From contig CACZMV010000011.1 in assembly GCA_902782305.1 (NCBI GenBank), forward strand, positions 1 through 64,000: a stretch of 64,000 nt of DNA. The letters are read 5' to 3'. The notes beneath the pieces were generated by a model that was not told the origin of the DNA, made no database searches, and worked only from the letters and a program-made list of their open reading frames with translations. Below, piece by piece: positions 25,639-34,316 of the stretch; the stretch's first letter is position 1; each line of letters begins with the position of its first letter. Origin of the DNA: an uncultured Prevotellaceae bacterium (lineage in GTDB: Bacteria; Bacteroidota; Bacteroidia; Bacteroidales; Bacteroidaceae). Both the position numbers and the translations under genes were made by a program.

Positions 25639-25670
25639 TTTGCTTTTCTCCCGATAAATCTCTAAATTTG
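25639..25670 (+). promoter_or_regulatory. plus-strand promoter of a candidate small RNA
   Basis: TTTG, 20 bp, TAAATTTG, a full match to the Bacteroidetes consensus. No ORF follows before the plus-strand terminator at 25728-25760. Confidence 0.65.
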
Positions 25671-25675
25671 CCCCC

Positions 25676-25760
25676 GATAAGTCTTTAGTTGACCATTGTC
25701 GACTCCCTTATCATTCATTCATAGGTTGAGGTTGGTAGCGTCCTGCACCAACCTCTTTTC
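25676..25760 (+). ncRNA. candidate small RNA of about 85 nt
   Basis: Bounded by a perfect promoter (25639-25670) and a plus-strand intrinsic terminator. The 5' part folds as AGTTGAC-CATT-GTCGACT, enclosed by GATAAG/CTTATC. Then follows a single-stranded ATTCATTCATA segment, then the terminator stem GAGGTTGGT/ACCAACCTC with TTTTC. I see no start codon with a useful ORF. I do not recognise it as SRP, 6S, tmRNA or RNase P RNA. Start and end are predicted within a few bases. It is an orphan transcript between the divergent trp promoter and the glucokinase end. Confidence 0.55.
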
Positions 25761-25764
25761 TATG

Positions 25765-25792
25765 AAAAAAGCCAGACTGTGAGAAGTCTGAC
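25765..25792 (-). terminator. intrinsic terminator of the glucokinase gene
   Basis: 8-bp stem GTCAGACT/AGTCTGGC followed by T6 on the minus strand, 27 bp past the glucokinase stop. Confidence 0.8.
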
Positions 25793-25819
25793 TTTTATCG
25801 TTTTGACAGAGTTGCCGAA

Positions 25820-26809
25820 TTACTGTATATCCCAACCGATGGCTGAAGCACCAAGCACAGCAGCTGAAGCTCCGTCGAGACCGCTGACTAGGAACTGCGC
25901 TTTGCCCTTGAAGATAGGCATGACATGTGCCTCATAGGCTCGTTTGATGGGATCCATAATCAGGTCGCCTGCCTTGACCATACCTCCGAAGAAGATGAAA
26001 GCCTCAGGGGATGAGAAGGCGGCAAAGTCTGCACAAGCCTCACCCAGCATCTTGCCTGTGAACTCGTAAATCTCCTTGGCCAGTTCGTCGCCCTTTCCTG
26101 CAGCAATGCTGACATCAAGTGAAGTGATGTCGTCAGGATTCATCTCACGCAGTAATGATGGACGATTGGTTTTCACTAACAGTTCGCGAGCTGTGCGGGC
26201 TACACCTGTGGCTGAGCAATAAGCCTCCAGACAACCGGTACGTCCACAACCGCAAGAGCGACCTTCTGCGCCACGAACCATGGTGACGTGACCCAGCTCG
26301 CCTGCAAAGCCATCGTGACCATAGAGCAGTTGTCCATTGACTACAATGCCAGAGCCTACACCCGTGCCCAGCGTGATGACAATGAAGTTCTTCATGCCAC
26401 GAGCTACACCATATACCATCTCGCCCAGTGCTGCCGCATTGGCGTCGTTGGTCAGTGCTACGGGAATGTTGCTCAGGCGCTCGCTGAACAGCTGTGCCAG
26501 TGGTACAACAACATCGTGTGCCCAAGGCAGGTTAGGAGCTTTCTCGATGGTGCCTTTATAGTAGTTGGCGTTAGGAGCGCCGATACCCATGGCCTTGATT
26601 TTCTCAATACCGCCCACCTGTTCGATGATGGGTTGCAGGGCTTCTACACATGCATTGACGTAGTCCTCTGCGGTGGTATATCCCCCCGTCTTAATGGCTG
26701 TAGTGGCTTTAATCTCGCCTCTTGAGTCTACGATACCGAATACAGAATTAGTACCTCCCAGGTCTAAACCGATGACATACGGTTTGATTCCTTGTTGTTC
26801 GTTGATCAT
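25820..26809 (-). CDS. ROK-family glucokinase/sugar kinase
   Basis: ATP-dependent hexose kinase of 329 aa, probably glucokinase. The N-terminal phosphate motif is GLDLGGTNSVFGIVD. The ROK zinc site CGCGRTGCLEAY and the preceding GHVTMV (catalytic or zinc-binding His) are intact, with NDANAAALGE before it. There is no N-terminal helix-turn-helix, so it is a kinase rather than a ROK repressor. Single-gene unit: promoter at 26855-26884 and terminator at 25765-25792. Confidence 0.93.
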   Translation of the reverse strand: MINEQQGIKPYVIGLDLGGTNSVFGIVDSRGEIKATTAIKTGGYTTAEDYVNACVEALQPIIEQVGGIEKIKAMGIGAPNANYYKGTIEKAPNLPWAHDVVVPLAQLFSERLSNIPVALTNDANAAALGEMVYGVARGMKNFIVITLGTGVGSGIVVNGQLLYGHDGFAGELGHVTMVRGAEGRSCGCGRTGCLEAYCSATGVARTARELLVKTNRPSLLREMNPDDITSLDVSIAAGKGDELAKEIYEFTGKMLGEACADFAAFSSPEAFIFFGGMVKAGDLIMDPIKRAYEAHVMPIFKGKAQFLVSGLDGASAAVLGASAIGWDIQ

Positions 26810-26854
26810 ACGTTTTATACGTTTTAGCGGTGAATACTTATGTTTTTGTGCCTA

Positions 26855-26884
26855 CAAAGGTACAAAAAATATCCGAAACACCAA
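26855..26884 (-). promoter_or_regulatory. promoter of the glucokinase gene
   Basis: TTG, 19 bp, TACCTTTG on the minus strand, about 45 bp before the start codon. Confidence 0.6.
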
Positions 26885-26953
26885 GCGGTTTCAGATAAAT
26901 TTTGTACCTTTGGCCTTGCCTTAGGTACTCACGTTCGAAAAATCTCAAATAAA

Positions 26954-26985
26954 TTTGGATTTTTGCTCACTTAATCGTACCTTTG
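26954..26985 (+). promoter_or_regulatory. promoter of the LysE-type gene, nearly leaderless
   Basis: TTTG, 20 bp, TACCTTTG. Only 8 bp separate its last base from the chosen ATG, so the predicted 5' UTR is a few nucleotides. The whole element is almost identical to the promoter at 55603-55634. Confidence 0.75.
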
Positions 26986-26993
26986 CACCCGAT

Positions 26994-27659
26994 ATGCCGT
27001 TTCCTATACATATTAATATAGTAGATTTGGTCTTCAAGGGCATGCTGATTGGCATGATTGCCTCAGCCCCGATGGGCCCTGTTGGCATCCTTTGTGTACA
27101 GCGCACGCTGAACAAGGGACGCTGGTATGGTATGGTGACGGGTATAGGTGCTGCTATCAGTGATATCCTTTATGCGGGCATAACAGGTTTTGGTATGGCC
27201 TTCGTGATGGATTTTGTCAATAACGACCAGAACAAGTTCTATCTGCAGATTATCGGTAGTGTGCTGTTGCTGGCTTTTGGTATCTTTACATGGCGCACCG
27301 ACCCTACGAAGAACATGCACCGGTCTGGTCAGCAGCGAGGCTCCTTATGGTATAACATGTGGACGGCCTTCCTGGTTACTTTCTCCAATCCGCTGATAGT
27401 CTTCCTGTTCATGGGTCTTTTTGCCCAGTTTGCCTTTGTCATCCCTGAGCATCCTTTTGAGATGGTAGTGGGCTTCGCAAGTATTGTGGGAGGAGCCTTG
27501 TTGTGGTGGTACGGGTTGACGTGGCTGGTGGACAAGATACGCTCTATCTTCCAGGAAGACGGCATCCGTATTATCAATCAGATTATCGGTGTGATAGTGA
27601 TTGTCTTCTCCGTTATTTCACTGTTTGGCACAGTGACCAATCTGTTCCGTTTCTTTTGA
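26994..27659 (+). CDS. LysE/RhtB-family membrane exporter
   Basis: Probable amino-acid or metabolite exporter. From the chosen start it is 221 aa with about six hydrophobic segments. The LysE signature SAPMGPVGILCVQRTLNKGRWYG is in the first loop, and FLVTFSNPLIVFLF matches the family's NP motif. I start it at the ATG at 26994; the upstream in-frame ATG lies before the promoter -7 box, so it cannot be in the mRNA. It is followed by a DUF4924 gene 9 bp downstream. The substrate is unknown. Confidence 0.88.
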   Translation: MPFPIHINIVDLVFKGMLIGMIASAPMGPVGILCVQRTLNKGRWYGMVTGIGAAISDILYAGITGFGMAFVMDFVNNDQNKFYLQIIGSVLLLAFGIFTWRTDPTKNMHRSGQQRGSLWYNMWTAFLVTFSNPLIVFLFMGLFAQFAFVIPEHPFEMVVGFASIVGGALLWWYGLTWLVDKIRSIFQEDGIRIINQIIGVIVIVFSVISLFGTVTNLFRFF

Positions 27660-27668
27660 ATTTAGAAT

Positions 27669-28214
27669 ATGTTTATAGCACAAGAGTTACGCAAGACTAA
27701 TATTGCCGAATACTTGCTGTATATGTGGCAGGTGGAAGACACGATTCGTGCCTTCGGCTGTTCTTTGAGTCGTATTCGCAGAGAGTATATTGAGCGTTTT
27801 GATTATACAGAGGAACAAAAAGAAGATGAGGCCGACTGGTTTGGCAACCTGATTCGTATGATGAACTCAGAGGGTTGTCGCGAGCAAGGTCATCTGCAAA
27901 TCAACAAGGTGGTGATGCAGCAATTACAGGAGTTGAATGCCCAGTTGCTGTCCTCGTCGAAGTTCCCTTTCTATCATGCAGAGTATTATAAGGTATTACC
28001 CTACATCGTGGAATTGCGCAATCGTGGAACCAATAAGGACGAGAATGAAGTGGAAACCTGTTTCAACTCCCTCTATGGTGTCATGATGCTACGCTTGCAG
28101 AATAAAGAGATAACCCCCAATACGGAGCACGCCATCAAGGAGATTTCCACCTTCATCGGCATGCTGAACGACTATTATCTTAAAGATAAACAGGAACCGT
28201 TGGAGTTCGAGTAA
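27669..28214 (+). CDS. DUF4924 family protein
   Basis: A 181-aa soluble, helix-rich protein with no signal peptide. The opening MFIAQELRKTNIAEYLLYMWQ and EHAIKEISTFIGMLNDYY are features I associate with DUF4924, a Bacteroidetes family of unknown function. It is 9 bp after the LysE-type gene and probably co-transcribed. The TAA lies at the edge of the next 7-bp repeat. No function is assigned. Confidence 0.8.
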   Translation: MFIAQELRKTNIAEYLLYMWQVEDTIRAFGCSLSRIRREYIERFDYTEEQKEDEADWFGNLIRMMNSEGCREQGHLQINKVVMQQLQELNAQLLSSSKFPFYHAEYYKVLPYIVELRNRGTNKDENEVETCFNSLYGVMMLRLQNKEITPNTEHAIKEISTFIGMLNDYYLKDKQEPLEFE

Positions 28215-28263
28215 ATTGGTAAATAGTTCAATAAATTGTAAATCGTAAATTGTCCAATTGTAA
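28214..28263. repeat. 7-bp-period repeat (TGTAAAT type) upstream of rfbD
   Basis: Degenerate heptamers (AATTGGTAAAT, AATTGTAAATCGTAAATTGT and so on) fill the whole gap from the DUF4924 stop to the rfbD ATG, so the ribosome-binding region of rfbD is made of this repeat. Confidence 0.6.
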
Positions 28264-29124
28264 ATGAATATATTGATTACAGGCTGTAATGGCCAATTGG
28301 GAAATGAGATGCAGTTGCTGGAGAAGGAATATCCTCAGCACCAATGGTTTAACACCGATGTGCAGGAGTTGGATATTACCAACCAACTGGCTGTCAACCA
28401 GTTTGTAGCACAGCATCAGATTGATGGTGTTGTGAATTGTGCGGCCTATACGGCTGTCGATAAGGCTGAGGACAACAAGGAACTCTGCACTACGCTGAAC
28501 ACCGTTGCTCCGTCTTATCTCGCTGCTGCTGTTGCGAAGCGTGGTGGCTGGATGATTCAGATCAGCACCGATTATGTGTTCGATGGTACGAAGCATACTC
28601 CTTATGTGGAGACGGACACCCCTTGTCCCAACAGCGTTTATGGTTCTACCAAGCTGGCTGGCGAGATTGGCGTCACCAAGTTCTGCCAGCGTAGCATGAT
28701 TATCCGCACAGCGTGGCTCTACAGCACCTTTGGCAATAACTTTGTGAAGACCATGATTCGTCTGGGCAACGAGAAACCTGAACTGGGCGTCATCTTCGAC
28801 CAGATAGGTACACCTACCTATGCCCGCGACTTGGCTCGCGTCATCATGGTGGCTATTGAGCAGGGCATCAAGCCTGGTGTCTATCATTTCTCCAACGAAG
28901 GCGTTATCTCGTGGTACGACTTCACCAAGGCTATTCATCGTCTGGCAGGCATCACCTCATGTCATGTCCGCCCTTTGCATACTGCTGAATATCCTACGCC
29001 AGCCCATCGTCCGCACTATTCTGTGCTCGACAAGACAAAGATTAAAAAGACCTATGATATAGAAGTTCCTTATTGGGAAGAAAGCCTCGAAGTTTGCGTT
29101 GGCAAATTTCTAAGTGAAAAGTGA
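28264..29124 (+). CDS. rfbD: dTDP-4-dehydrorhamnose reductase
   Basis: Last step of dTDP-L-rhamnose synthesis. The 286-aa SDR-type protein has the NAD(P) motif TGCNGQLG at the N-terminus, STDYVFDG and the catalytic YGSTKLAGE (YxxxK), then RTAWLYS. The partner rfbA is at 38938-39822; rfbB and rfbC are not in the window. Its last three codons and stop (SEK-stop) lie inside a GTGAAAA repeat. Confidence 0.95.
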   Translation: MNILITGCNGQLGNEMQLLEKEYPQHQWFNTDVQELDITNQLAVNQFVAQHQIDGVVNCAAYTAVDKAEDNKELCTTLNTVAPSYLAAAVAKRGGWMIQISTDYVFDGTKHTPYVETDTPCPNSVYGSTKLAGEIGVTKFCQRSMIIRTAWLYSTFGNNFVKTMIRLGNEKPELGVIFDQIGTPTYARDLARVIMVAIEQGIKPGVYHFSNEGVISWYDFTKAIHRLAGITSCHVRPLHTAEYPTPAHRPHYSVLDKTKIKKTYDIEVPYWEESLEVCVGKFLSEK

Positions 29125-29141
29125 AAAGTGAAAAGTGAAAA
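29113..29141. repeat. (GTGAAAA)4 repeat spanning the rfbD stop and prfC leader
   Basis: Four perfect or near-perfect 7-bp units. The first encodes the C-terminal SEK and stop of rfbD; the rest make up the 17-bp spacer before prfC. Confidence 0.8.
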
Positions 29142-30728
29142 ATGAATCAAGAGATAGAACGTAGAAGAACATTTGCTATTATATCGCACCCAGATGCTGG
29201 TAAAACCACACTGACTGAGAAATTCCTGTTGTTTGGTGGACAAATCCAGGTGGCTGGTGCAGTAAAGAACAACAAGATTAAGAAGACCGCTACTTCTGAC
29301 TGGATGGACATCGAGAAGCAGCGTGGTATTTCGGTGTCGACCTCTGTGATGGAGTTCGACTACACCCCTGATGGCTCAGACATTGAATACAAGGTAAACA
29401 TCCTCGATACCCCAGGTCACCAGGACTTTGCCGAGGATACCTATCGCACATTGACAGCGGTCGATTCTGCCATCATCGTGGTGGATGGTGCCAAGGGTGT
29501 TGAGACACAGACGCGTAAGCTGATGAATGTCTGTCGCATGCGCAACACCCCCGTTATCATCTTTATTAATAAGATGGACCGTGAGGGTCGCGACCCCTTC
29601 GACCTGCTGGATGAGTTGGAGCAGGAGTTGGAAATCAAGGTGCGCCCGCTGTCTTGGCCTATCAATCAGGGTGCCAAGTTCAAGGGCGTTTATAATATCT
29701 ACGAGGACAAGCTCGACCTCTTTACCCCCGATAAACAACGCGTGACGGAGAAGGTAGAGGTGGACATTGACAGCGAGGAGCTGGATGCCCGTGTCGGCGA
29801 ACGTGATGCCGCCAAGCTCCGTGAAGACTTGGAATTGGTTGATGGCGTCTATCCTGAGTTCGAGGTAGAGACCTATCGCTCTGCCGAGGTTGCCCCTGTG
29901 TTCTTTGGCTCAGCCTTGAACAACTTCGGTGTACAGGAGTTGCTGAACTGCTTCGTGCAGATAGCCCCCAGTCCCAAACCCACTAAGGCTGAGGAGCGTG
30001 ATGTTCAACCCGATGAGCCTAAGTTTACAGGTTTTATCTTCAAGATCACAGCCAATATCGACCCCAACCACCGTTCCTGTATCGCTTTCTGTAAGGTGTG
30101 CAGCGGTAAGTTCCAGCGCAATCAGCCCTACCTGCATGTTCGCCAGGGCAAGACGCTGCGCTTCTCCAGTCCTACCCAGTTTATGGCTCAGCGCAAATCT
30201 ACTATCGATGAGGCTTGGCCAGGCGATATTGTTGGTCTGCCCGATAATGGCATCTTCAAGATTGGCGACACGCTGACGGAGGGCGAACAGCTTCACTTCC
30301 GCGGACTGCCATCCTTCTCGCCCGAGCTGTTTAAGTATATCGAGAACGACGACCCCATGAAGTCGAAGCAGTTGCAGAAGGGTATCGACCAGCTGATGGA
30401 CGAGGGTGTGGCCCAGTTGTTCGTCAATCAGTTCAATGGTCGCAAGATTATCGGTACTGTGGGCCAACTGCAGTTCGAAGTTATCCAGTATCGCTTGGAA
30501 AACGAGTATAATGCCAAGTGCCGTTGGGAACCCGTCCACCTCTATAAGGCTTGCTGGATAGAGAGCGACGATGCTGCAGAGCTCGAAAACTTCAAGAAGC
30601 GCAAATATCAGTATATGGCCAAGGACAAGGAAGGCCGCGACGTCTTCCTCGCTGATTCAGGCTATGTGCTCTCCATGGCGCAAGAGGACTTCAAGCACAT
30701 CAAGTTCCACTTCACCTCAGAGTTTTGA
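29142..30728 (+). CDS. prfC: peptide chain release factor 3
   Basis: Translational GTPase that recycles RF1 and RF2. The 528-aa protein has G1 [12 protein letters not shown] (about 15-26), [14 protein letters not shown] (G3), [12 protein letters not shown] (G4), and the RF3-specific [10 protein letters not shown] region and C-terminal [16 protein letters not shown]. Length and domain order are normal. The ATG immediately follows the heptamer repeat. Confidence 0.97.
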   Translation: MNQEIERRRTFAIISHPDAGKTTLTEKFLLFGGQIQVAGAVKNNKIKKTATSDWMDIEKQRGISVSTSVMEFDYTPDGSDIEYKVNILDTPGHQDFAEDTYRTLTAVDSAIIVVDGAKGVETQTRKLMNVCRMRNTPVIIFINKMDREGRDPFDLLDELEQELEIKVRPLSWPINQGAKFKGVYNIYEDKLDLFTPDKQRVTEKVEVDIDSEELDARVGERDAAKLREDLELVDGVYPEFEVETYRSAEVAPVFFGSALNNFGVQELLNCFVQIAPSPKPTKAEERDVQPDEPKFTGFIFKITANIDPNHRSCIAFCKVCSGKFQRNQPYLHVRQGKTLRFSSPTQFMAQRKSTIDEAWPGDIVGLPDNGIFKIGDTLTEGEQLHFRGLPSFSPELFKYIENDDPMKSKQLQKGIDQLMDEGVAQLFVNQFNGRKIIGTVGQLQFEVIQYRLENEYNAKCRWEPVHLYKACWIESDDAAELENFKKRKYQYMAKDKEGRDVFLADSGYVLSMAQEDFKHIKFHFTSEF

Positions 30729-30751
30729 TAAATCCTACTCGCATCGCAGCA

Positions 30752-31162
30752 ATGAATATACAAGAACTATTGAATCGTACGGACAGGTTTGCAGCCAATG
30801 CAGGTTGCAGGATTACGGAGGTGGACGAGCAGCATGCTGTGGCAGAGATGAAGGTGACGAAGCAGCACCTGAATGGTGGAAACGTTTGTCAGGGTGGGGC
30901 ACTGTTTACCTTGGCCGACTTGGCGATAGCAGCCCTAATGAATTGTCGCGGACAGCTGACCTTCGGCATCAGCAACAGCATCATGTTTGTGTCGAGTGCC
31001 AAGGAAGGCGATATGCTTCGCGCTGAGGCTGTGAATGTGGCTGACCATCCGAAGATTCCCTCTGTGGAAGTTCGCGTGACCAATCAGGAAGGACGCTTGA
31101 TTTGCCACGTCACAGGAATGGGGTATCGCAAGGCTGTGCCCGTTCCCGTAGATACCTTATAA
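30752..31162 (+). CDS. PaaI-type hotdog thioesterase
   Basis: Acyl-CoA thioesterase-like protein of 136 aa, single hotdog fold. HLNGGNVCQGGALFTLADLA is the hotdog active-site helix (HGGxxxxLAD type), with ISNSIMFVSSAKEGD as a beta-strand. The ATG at 30752 is preferred over an upstream TTG in frame because the TTG overlaps the prfC stop. It lies 23 bp after prfC and is likely co-transcribed. The substrate is unknown. Confidence 0.88.
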   Translation: MNIQELLNRTDRFAANAGCRITEVDEQHAVAEMKVTKQHLNGGNVCQGGALFTLADLAIAALMNCRGQLTFGISNSIMFVSSAKEGDMLRAEAVNVADHPKIPSVEVRVTNQEGRLICHVTGMGYRKAVPVPVDTL

Positions 31163-31225
31163 TAAAACGTTAGGGCTACGATAAAAAATAAGACCGCCAA
31201 ACATCGTAGTATCATTTTTTATTTG

Positions 31226-31233
31226 TATCTTTG
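31226..31233 (+). promoter_or_regulatory. -7 element just upstream of the tsaC-like gene
   Basis: TATCTTTG, 8 bp before the ATG, giving an almost leaderless transcript. No TTG at -33. Confidence 0.5.
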
Positions 31234-31241
31234 CAGGCAAT

Positions 31242-31823
31242 ATGACAAAAGAGCAAGATATCAAGAACGCAGTAGAGGTGCTGCGCAAGGGTGGGGTGAT
31301 ACTTTATCCCACCGATACAGTATGGGGTATTGGCTGTGATGCCACCAATGCAGAAGCTGTGAAAAGGGTGTATGAAATCAAGCAGCGTGACGATTCGAAG
31401 GCACTGATCTGTTTGGTGGACTCTGATGCCCGACTGCAGCGTTATGTTCGCCAAGTGCCCGACGTGGCTTGGCAATTGATAGACAGTCTGCAGGAAGGCG
31501 ACGTAAAGCCTACCACCATCATATTGGATGGAGCCGTGAACCTGGCTCCCAATCTGATAGCAGACGATGGTTCGATAGCCCTGCGCATTACCAACGAGCC
31601 ATTCTCCAAGGAACTCTGTTACCGATTCCAGAAGGCACTGGTGTCAACCTCTGCCAACATCAGCGGAGAGCCTGCTGCCCAGAATTACTGCGACATTGCC
31701 CCTGAGTTGATAGAAAAGGTGGACTATGTCTGCTGGAGTCGTCGTCAGGAGCATAAGCCCCATCAGCCCAGCAGCATCATTCGTCTGCGCCAGAATGGGG
31801 AAGTGGAAATCATCAGGAAATAA
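31242..31823 (+). CDS. tsaC: threonylcarbamoyl-AMP synthase (Sua5/YwlC/YrdC)
   Basis: Makes threonylcarbamoyl-AMP for tRNA t6A modification. The 193-aa YrdC domain has GVILYPTDTVWGIGCDATN, the KxR-type KQRDDSKALICLV, VKPTTIIL and the SxxN motif VSTSANISGEPA. It lacks the extra C-terminal Sua5 domain, so the short YrdC/TsaC form applies. Confidence 0.94.
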   Translation: MTKEQDIKNAVEVLRKGGVILYPTDTVWGIGCDATNAEAVKRVYEIKQRDDSKALICLVDSDARLQRYVRQVPDVAWQLIDSLQEGDVKPTTIILDGAVNLAPNLIADDGSIALRITNEPFSKELCYRFQKALVSTSANISGEPAAQNYCDIAPELIEKVDYVCWSRRQEHKPHQPSSIIRLRQNGEVEIIRK

Positions 31824-31831
31824 TAATTGTT

Positions 31832-32434
31832 ATGAGAAAGATATTGTTGATAGCAGTGATGGTGATGATGACCATCGCAGGACAAGCACAAAGTACTGAC
31901 CGTGAGACGGGAGCATTCACCTTGCAGCCCAAGATTGGTGCCGGTTTCGGCTATGTATCGGGCGACTGGGTGAAGGAACCAGGCGAGAAAAAGCAAGCTG
32001 TGGCAGGTATCGTGCTGGGTGTAGAGGGTGAATACTACGCAGCCAAGTGGCTGGGCATTGCTGCTGGTGTGAACTATGCCATGCAGGGATGGAAGTTTAA
32101 TTATACGGATCGTTCAGTGCTGACCCGTCTGAACTATCTGAACATTCCATTGACAGCAAATATATACATAGTGAAAAGACTGGCGCTGAAAACGGGTGTG
32201 CAGTTTGGTTTCCTGCTGAATGCCAAGGAGCGCATAGAAGATGTGAATGTGGACATCAAGGATGGTTGCAAGAAGTTCTGTGTTTCCATTCCCGTGGGAA
32301 TTTCTTACGAATTTGATAACTTTGTGCTGGACGCCCGCTATAACTTCGCTATCAAGAAAGTCATTGATATGCCATACAATAGCAAGCGCAGTCACTTGAT
32401 ACAATTAACACTGGGATATAAGTTCGAACTATAA
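31832..32434 (+). CDS. outer-membrane beta-barrel protein (OMP_b-brl family)
   Basis: 200-aa secreted protein with signal peptide MRKILLIAVMVMMTIAGQAQ. Alternating beta-strands such as GFGYVSGDW, GIAAGVNYAMQGWKF, LNYLNIPLTANIYIV and ALKTGVQFGFLLNAK match the PorT/OMP_b-brl-2 type, and it ends in a strand with terminal aromatic (TLGYKFEL). It is 8 bp after tsaC, so in its operon. No specific function can be given. Confidence 0.85.
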   Translation: MRKILLIAVMVMMTIAGQAQSTDRETGAFTLQPKIGAGFGYVSGDWVKEPGEKKQAVAGIVLGVEGEYYAAKWLGIAAGVNYAMQGWKFNYTDRSVLTRLNYLNIPLTANIYIVKRLALKTGVQFGFLLNAKERIEDVNVDIKDGCKKFCVSIPVGISYEFDNFVLDARYNFAIKKVIDMPYNSKRSHLIQLTLGYKFEL

Positions 32435-32448
32435 GCAATTGCACGTTC

Positions 32449-34257
32449 ATGGAGCATAAGATACCGGAGATGACCACCCCGACATGGCTGCAGAAGCTGC
32501 ACGAGTGGCGCACAGCCCATGTGAGCGACAAGATGTTCTTGCTCGTCTTGGCGTTTATGGTGGGGCTATTCTCTGCAGTAGCTGCTTTTATCCTTCATGG
32601 ACTGATTAATCAGATTGTGGCTATCCTGACAGGACATTTCTCAGAAGTCAGCTACAACTGGCTGTATCTGGTTTATCCTGTGATTGGTATCTACCTGACC
32701 TCTCTGTTTGTCCGTTATGTGGTCAAGGATGACATCTCGCATGGTATTACGCGCATCCTTTATGCCATTTCCTCCAATCGTTCGCGATTGAAGGCCCATA
32801 ACACATGGTCGAGTGTGATAGCATCAGCCATCACCATCGGCTTTGGTGGTTCGGTGGGTGCTGAGGCTCCTATTGTGCTGACGGGCTCTGCCATTGGCTC
32901 TAATCTTGGACAGCTGTTCAAGTTGGACAACAAGACGCTGATGACACTTGTGGGCTGTGGCGCTGCTGGTGCTATTGCCGGTATCTTCAAGGCACCGATA
33001 GCAGGACTGGTGTTCACCCTGGAGGTGCTGATGATTGACCTGACGATGGCGTCGCTGTTGCCTATTCTGGTCAGTTGTGTGACGGCGACTTGCTTTACCT
33101 ATATATTCAGTGGCAATGCGGTGCTCTTCACTTTCCACCTGGATTCCGACTGGACCGTACAGCGCGTTCCTGCCACGATTCTGTTAGGCATCACTTGCGG
33201 ACTGGTAAGTCTTTACTTCATCCGTGCCATGAATGCCTGTGAGGATATGTTTGCCCGTTTCAAGAATAAGCCTTATGTCAAACTGGTCATTGGCGGACTG
33301 ATTCTGAGCACGCTGATTTTCCTGTTCCCTTCGCTCTATGGTGAGGGCTATCATAGCATCAACCTATTGCTGAACGGAAAGACGGAGGCCGATTGGAACC
33401 AGATCTTGTCAGGCTCATTGTTCTATGGACATAGCGAATACCTTATTATATATATAGGGCTGGTATTGTTTACCAAGGTGTTTGCTACCTCAGCCACCAA
33501 CGGAGGCGGAGGCTGTGGCGGTACATTTGCGCCCTCGTTGTTCATAGGCTGTTTTACGGGGTTCCTGTTCTCGCGTCTTTGGAACATGCATCAGATAGGG
33601 GTTTATGTGCCAGAGAAGAACTTCTCGCTGTTAGGGATGGCTGGTGTGATGTCGGGTGTGATGCATGCCCCATTGACAGGCATCTTCCTCATTGCTGAGA
33701 TAACGAGTGGCTTCAACCTCTTTATGCCTTTGATGATTGTGTCGGTTTCGGCTTATCTGACCATCATCATCTTTGAGCCTCATAGCATCTATGGCATGCG
33801 ACTGGCTAAGCAGGGCAGACTGGTGACTCACCATACCGACCATGCTGTGCTGACGCTGATGAGCCTTAACTCGGTCATTGACCGCGACTATCAGGGTGTT
33901 AGTCCTGATATGGAACTGGGACAGATTGTGCATAAAATCAGTCGTAGCCACAGCAATGTGTTGCCCGTAACGGATGCTGCTGGTACGTTGTTGGGCGAAA
34001 TCAATATCCAGAAAATCCGCCATGTCGTATTCCGCACCGAACTGTATCATCATTTTAAAGCCAGTCAGTTGATGGTAGATCCTGCTGCTGTGCTAAACGA
34101 TGGAACCCCGATGACGGAGGTGATGAAAACTTTCGAGCGAACACAGGCCGACTGGTTACCGGTATTGGACGCTGACCACCATCTGAAGGGCTATATCTCG
34201 CGTCGAAGAATGTATGATATGTATCGTAAGATGGTACACGACTTAAGTCAAGACTAA
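32449..34257 (+). CDS. ClC-family chloride channel/antiporter with CBS domains
   Basis: Integral membrane protein of 602 aa. Membrane domain (about 25-440) contains the ClC motifs: GGSVGAEAPIVL (gating Glu region), GIFKAPIAGLVFTLEV and GGGCGGTFAPSLFIG. The C-terminal 440-600 holds a CBS pair (NSVIDRDYQGVSPDMELGQIVHK, DGTPMTEVMKTFERTQADWLPVLD). The gating Glu is retained, which fits a channel or a proton-coupled antiporter. It ends with a heptamer repeat just past its stop. Confidence 0.93.
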   Translation: MEHKIPEMTTPTWLQKLHEWRTAHVSDKMFLLVLAFMVGLFSAVAAFILHGLINQIVAILTGHFSEVSYNWLYLVYPVIGIYLTSLFVRYVVKDDISHGITRILYAISSNRSRLKAHNTWSSVIASAITIGFGGSVGAEAPIVLTGSAIGSNLGQLFKLDNKTLMTLVGCGAAGAIAGIFKAPIAGLVFTLEVLMIDLTMASLLPILVSCVTATCFTYIFSGNAVLFTFHLDSDWTVQRVPATILLGITCGLVSLYFIRAMNACEDMFARFKNKPYVKLVIGGLILSTLIFLFPSLYGEGYHSINLLLNGKTEADWNQILSGSLFYGHSEYLIIYIGLVLFTKVFATSATNGGGGCGGTFAPSLFIGCFTGFLFSRLWNMHQIGVYVPEKNFSLLGMAGVMSGVMHAPLTGIFLIAEITSGFNLFMPLMIVSVSAYLTIIIFEPHSIYGMRLAKQGRLVTHHTDHAVLTLMSLNSVIDRDYQGVSPDMELGQIVHKISRSHSNVLPVTDAAGTLLGEINIQKIRHVVFRTELYHHFKASQLMVDPAAVLNDGTPMTEVMKTFERTQADWLPVLDADHHLKGYISRRRMYDMYRKMVHDLSQD

Positions 34258-34278
34258 GCGGGCAGCGGGCTTCGCCCT

Positions 34279-34313
34279 AGTGAATAGTGAAAAGTGAATA
34301 GTGAAAAGTTGAG
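34279..34313. repeat. 7-bp-period repeat (GTGAAAA/GTGAATA) before fmt
   Basis: About five units of AGTGAATAGTGAAAA type directly before the fmt start, next to a GGGCTTCGCCC hairpin at 34267-34278. Same family as 29113 and 46747. Confidence 0.7.
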
Positions 34314-34316
34314 TTT

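Noticed and set aside
30571-31026. 151-aa ORF overlapping the prfC end and the thioesterase gene
   Set aside because: It is an alternate frame across two real genes and starts inside prfC.
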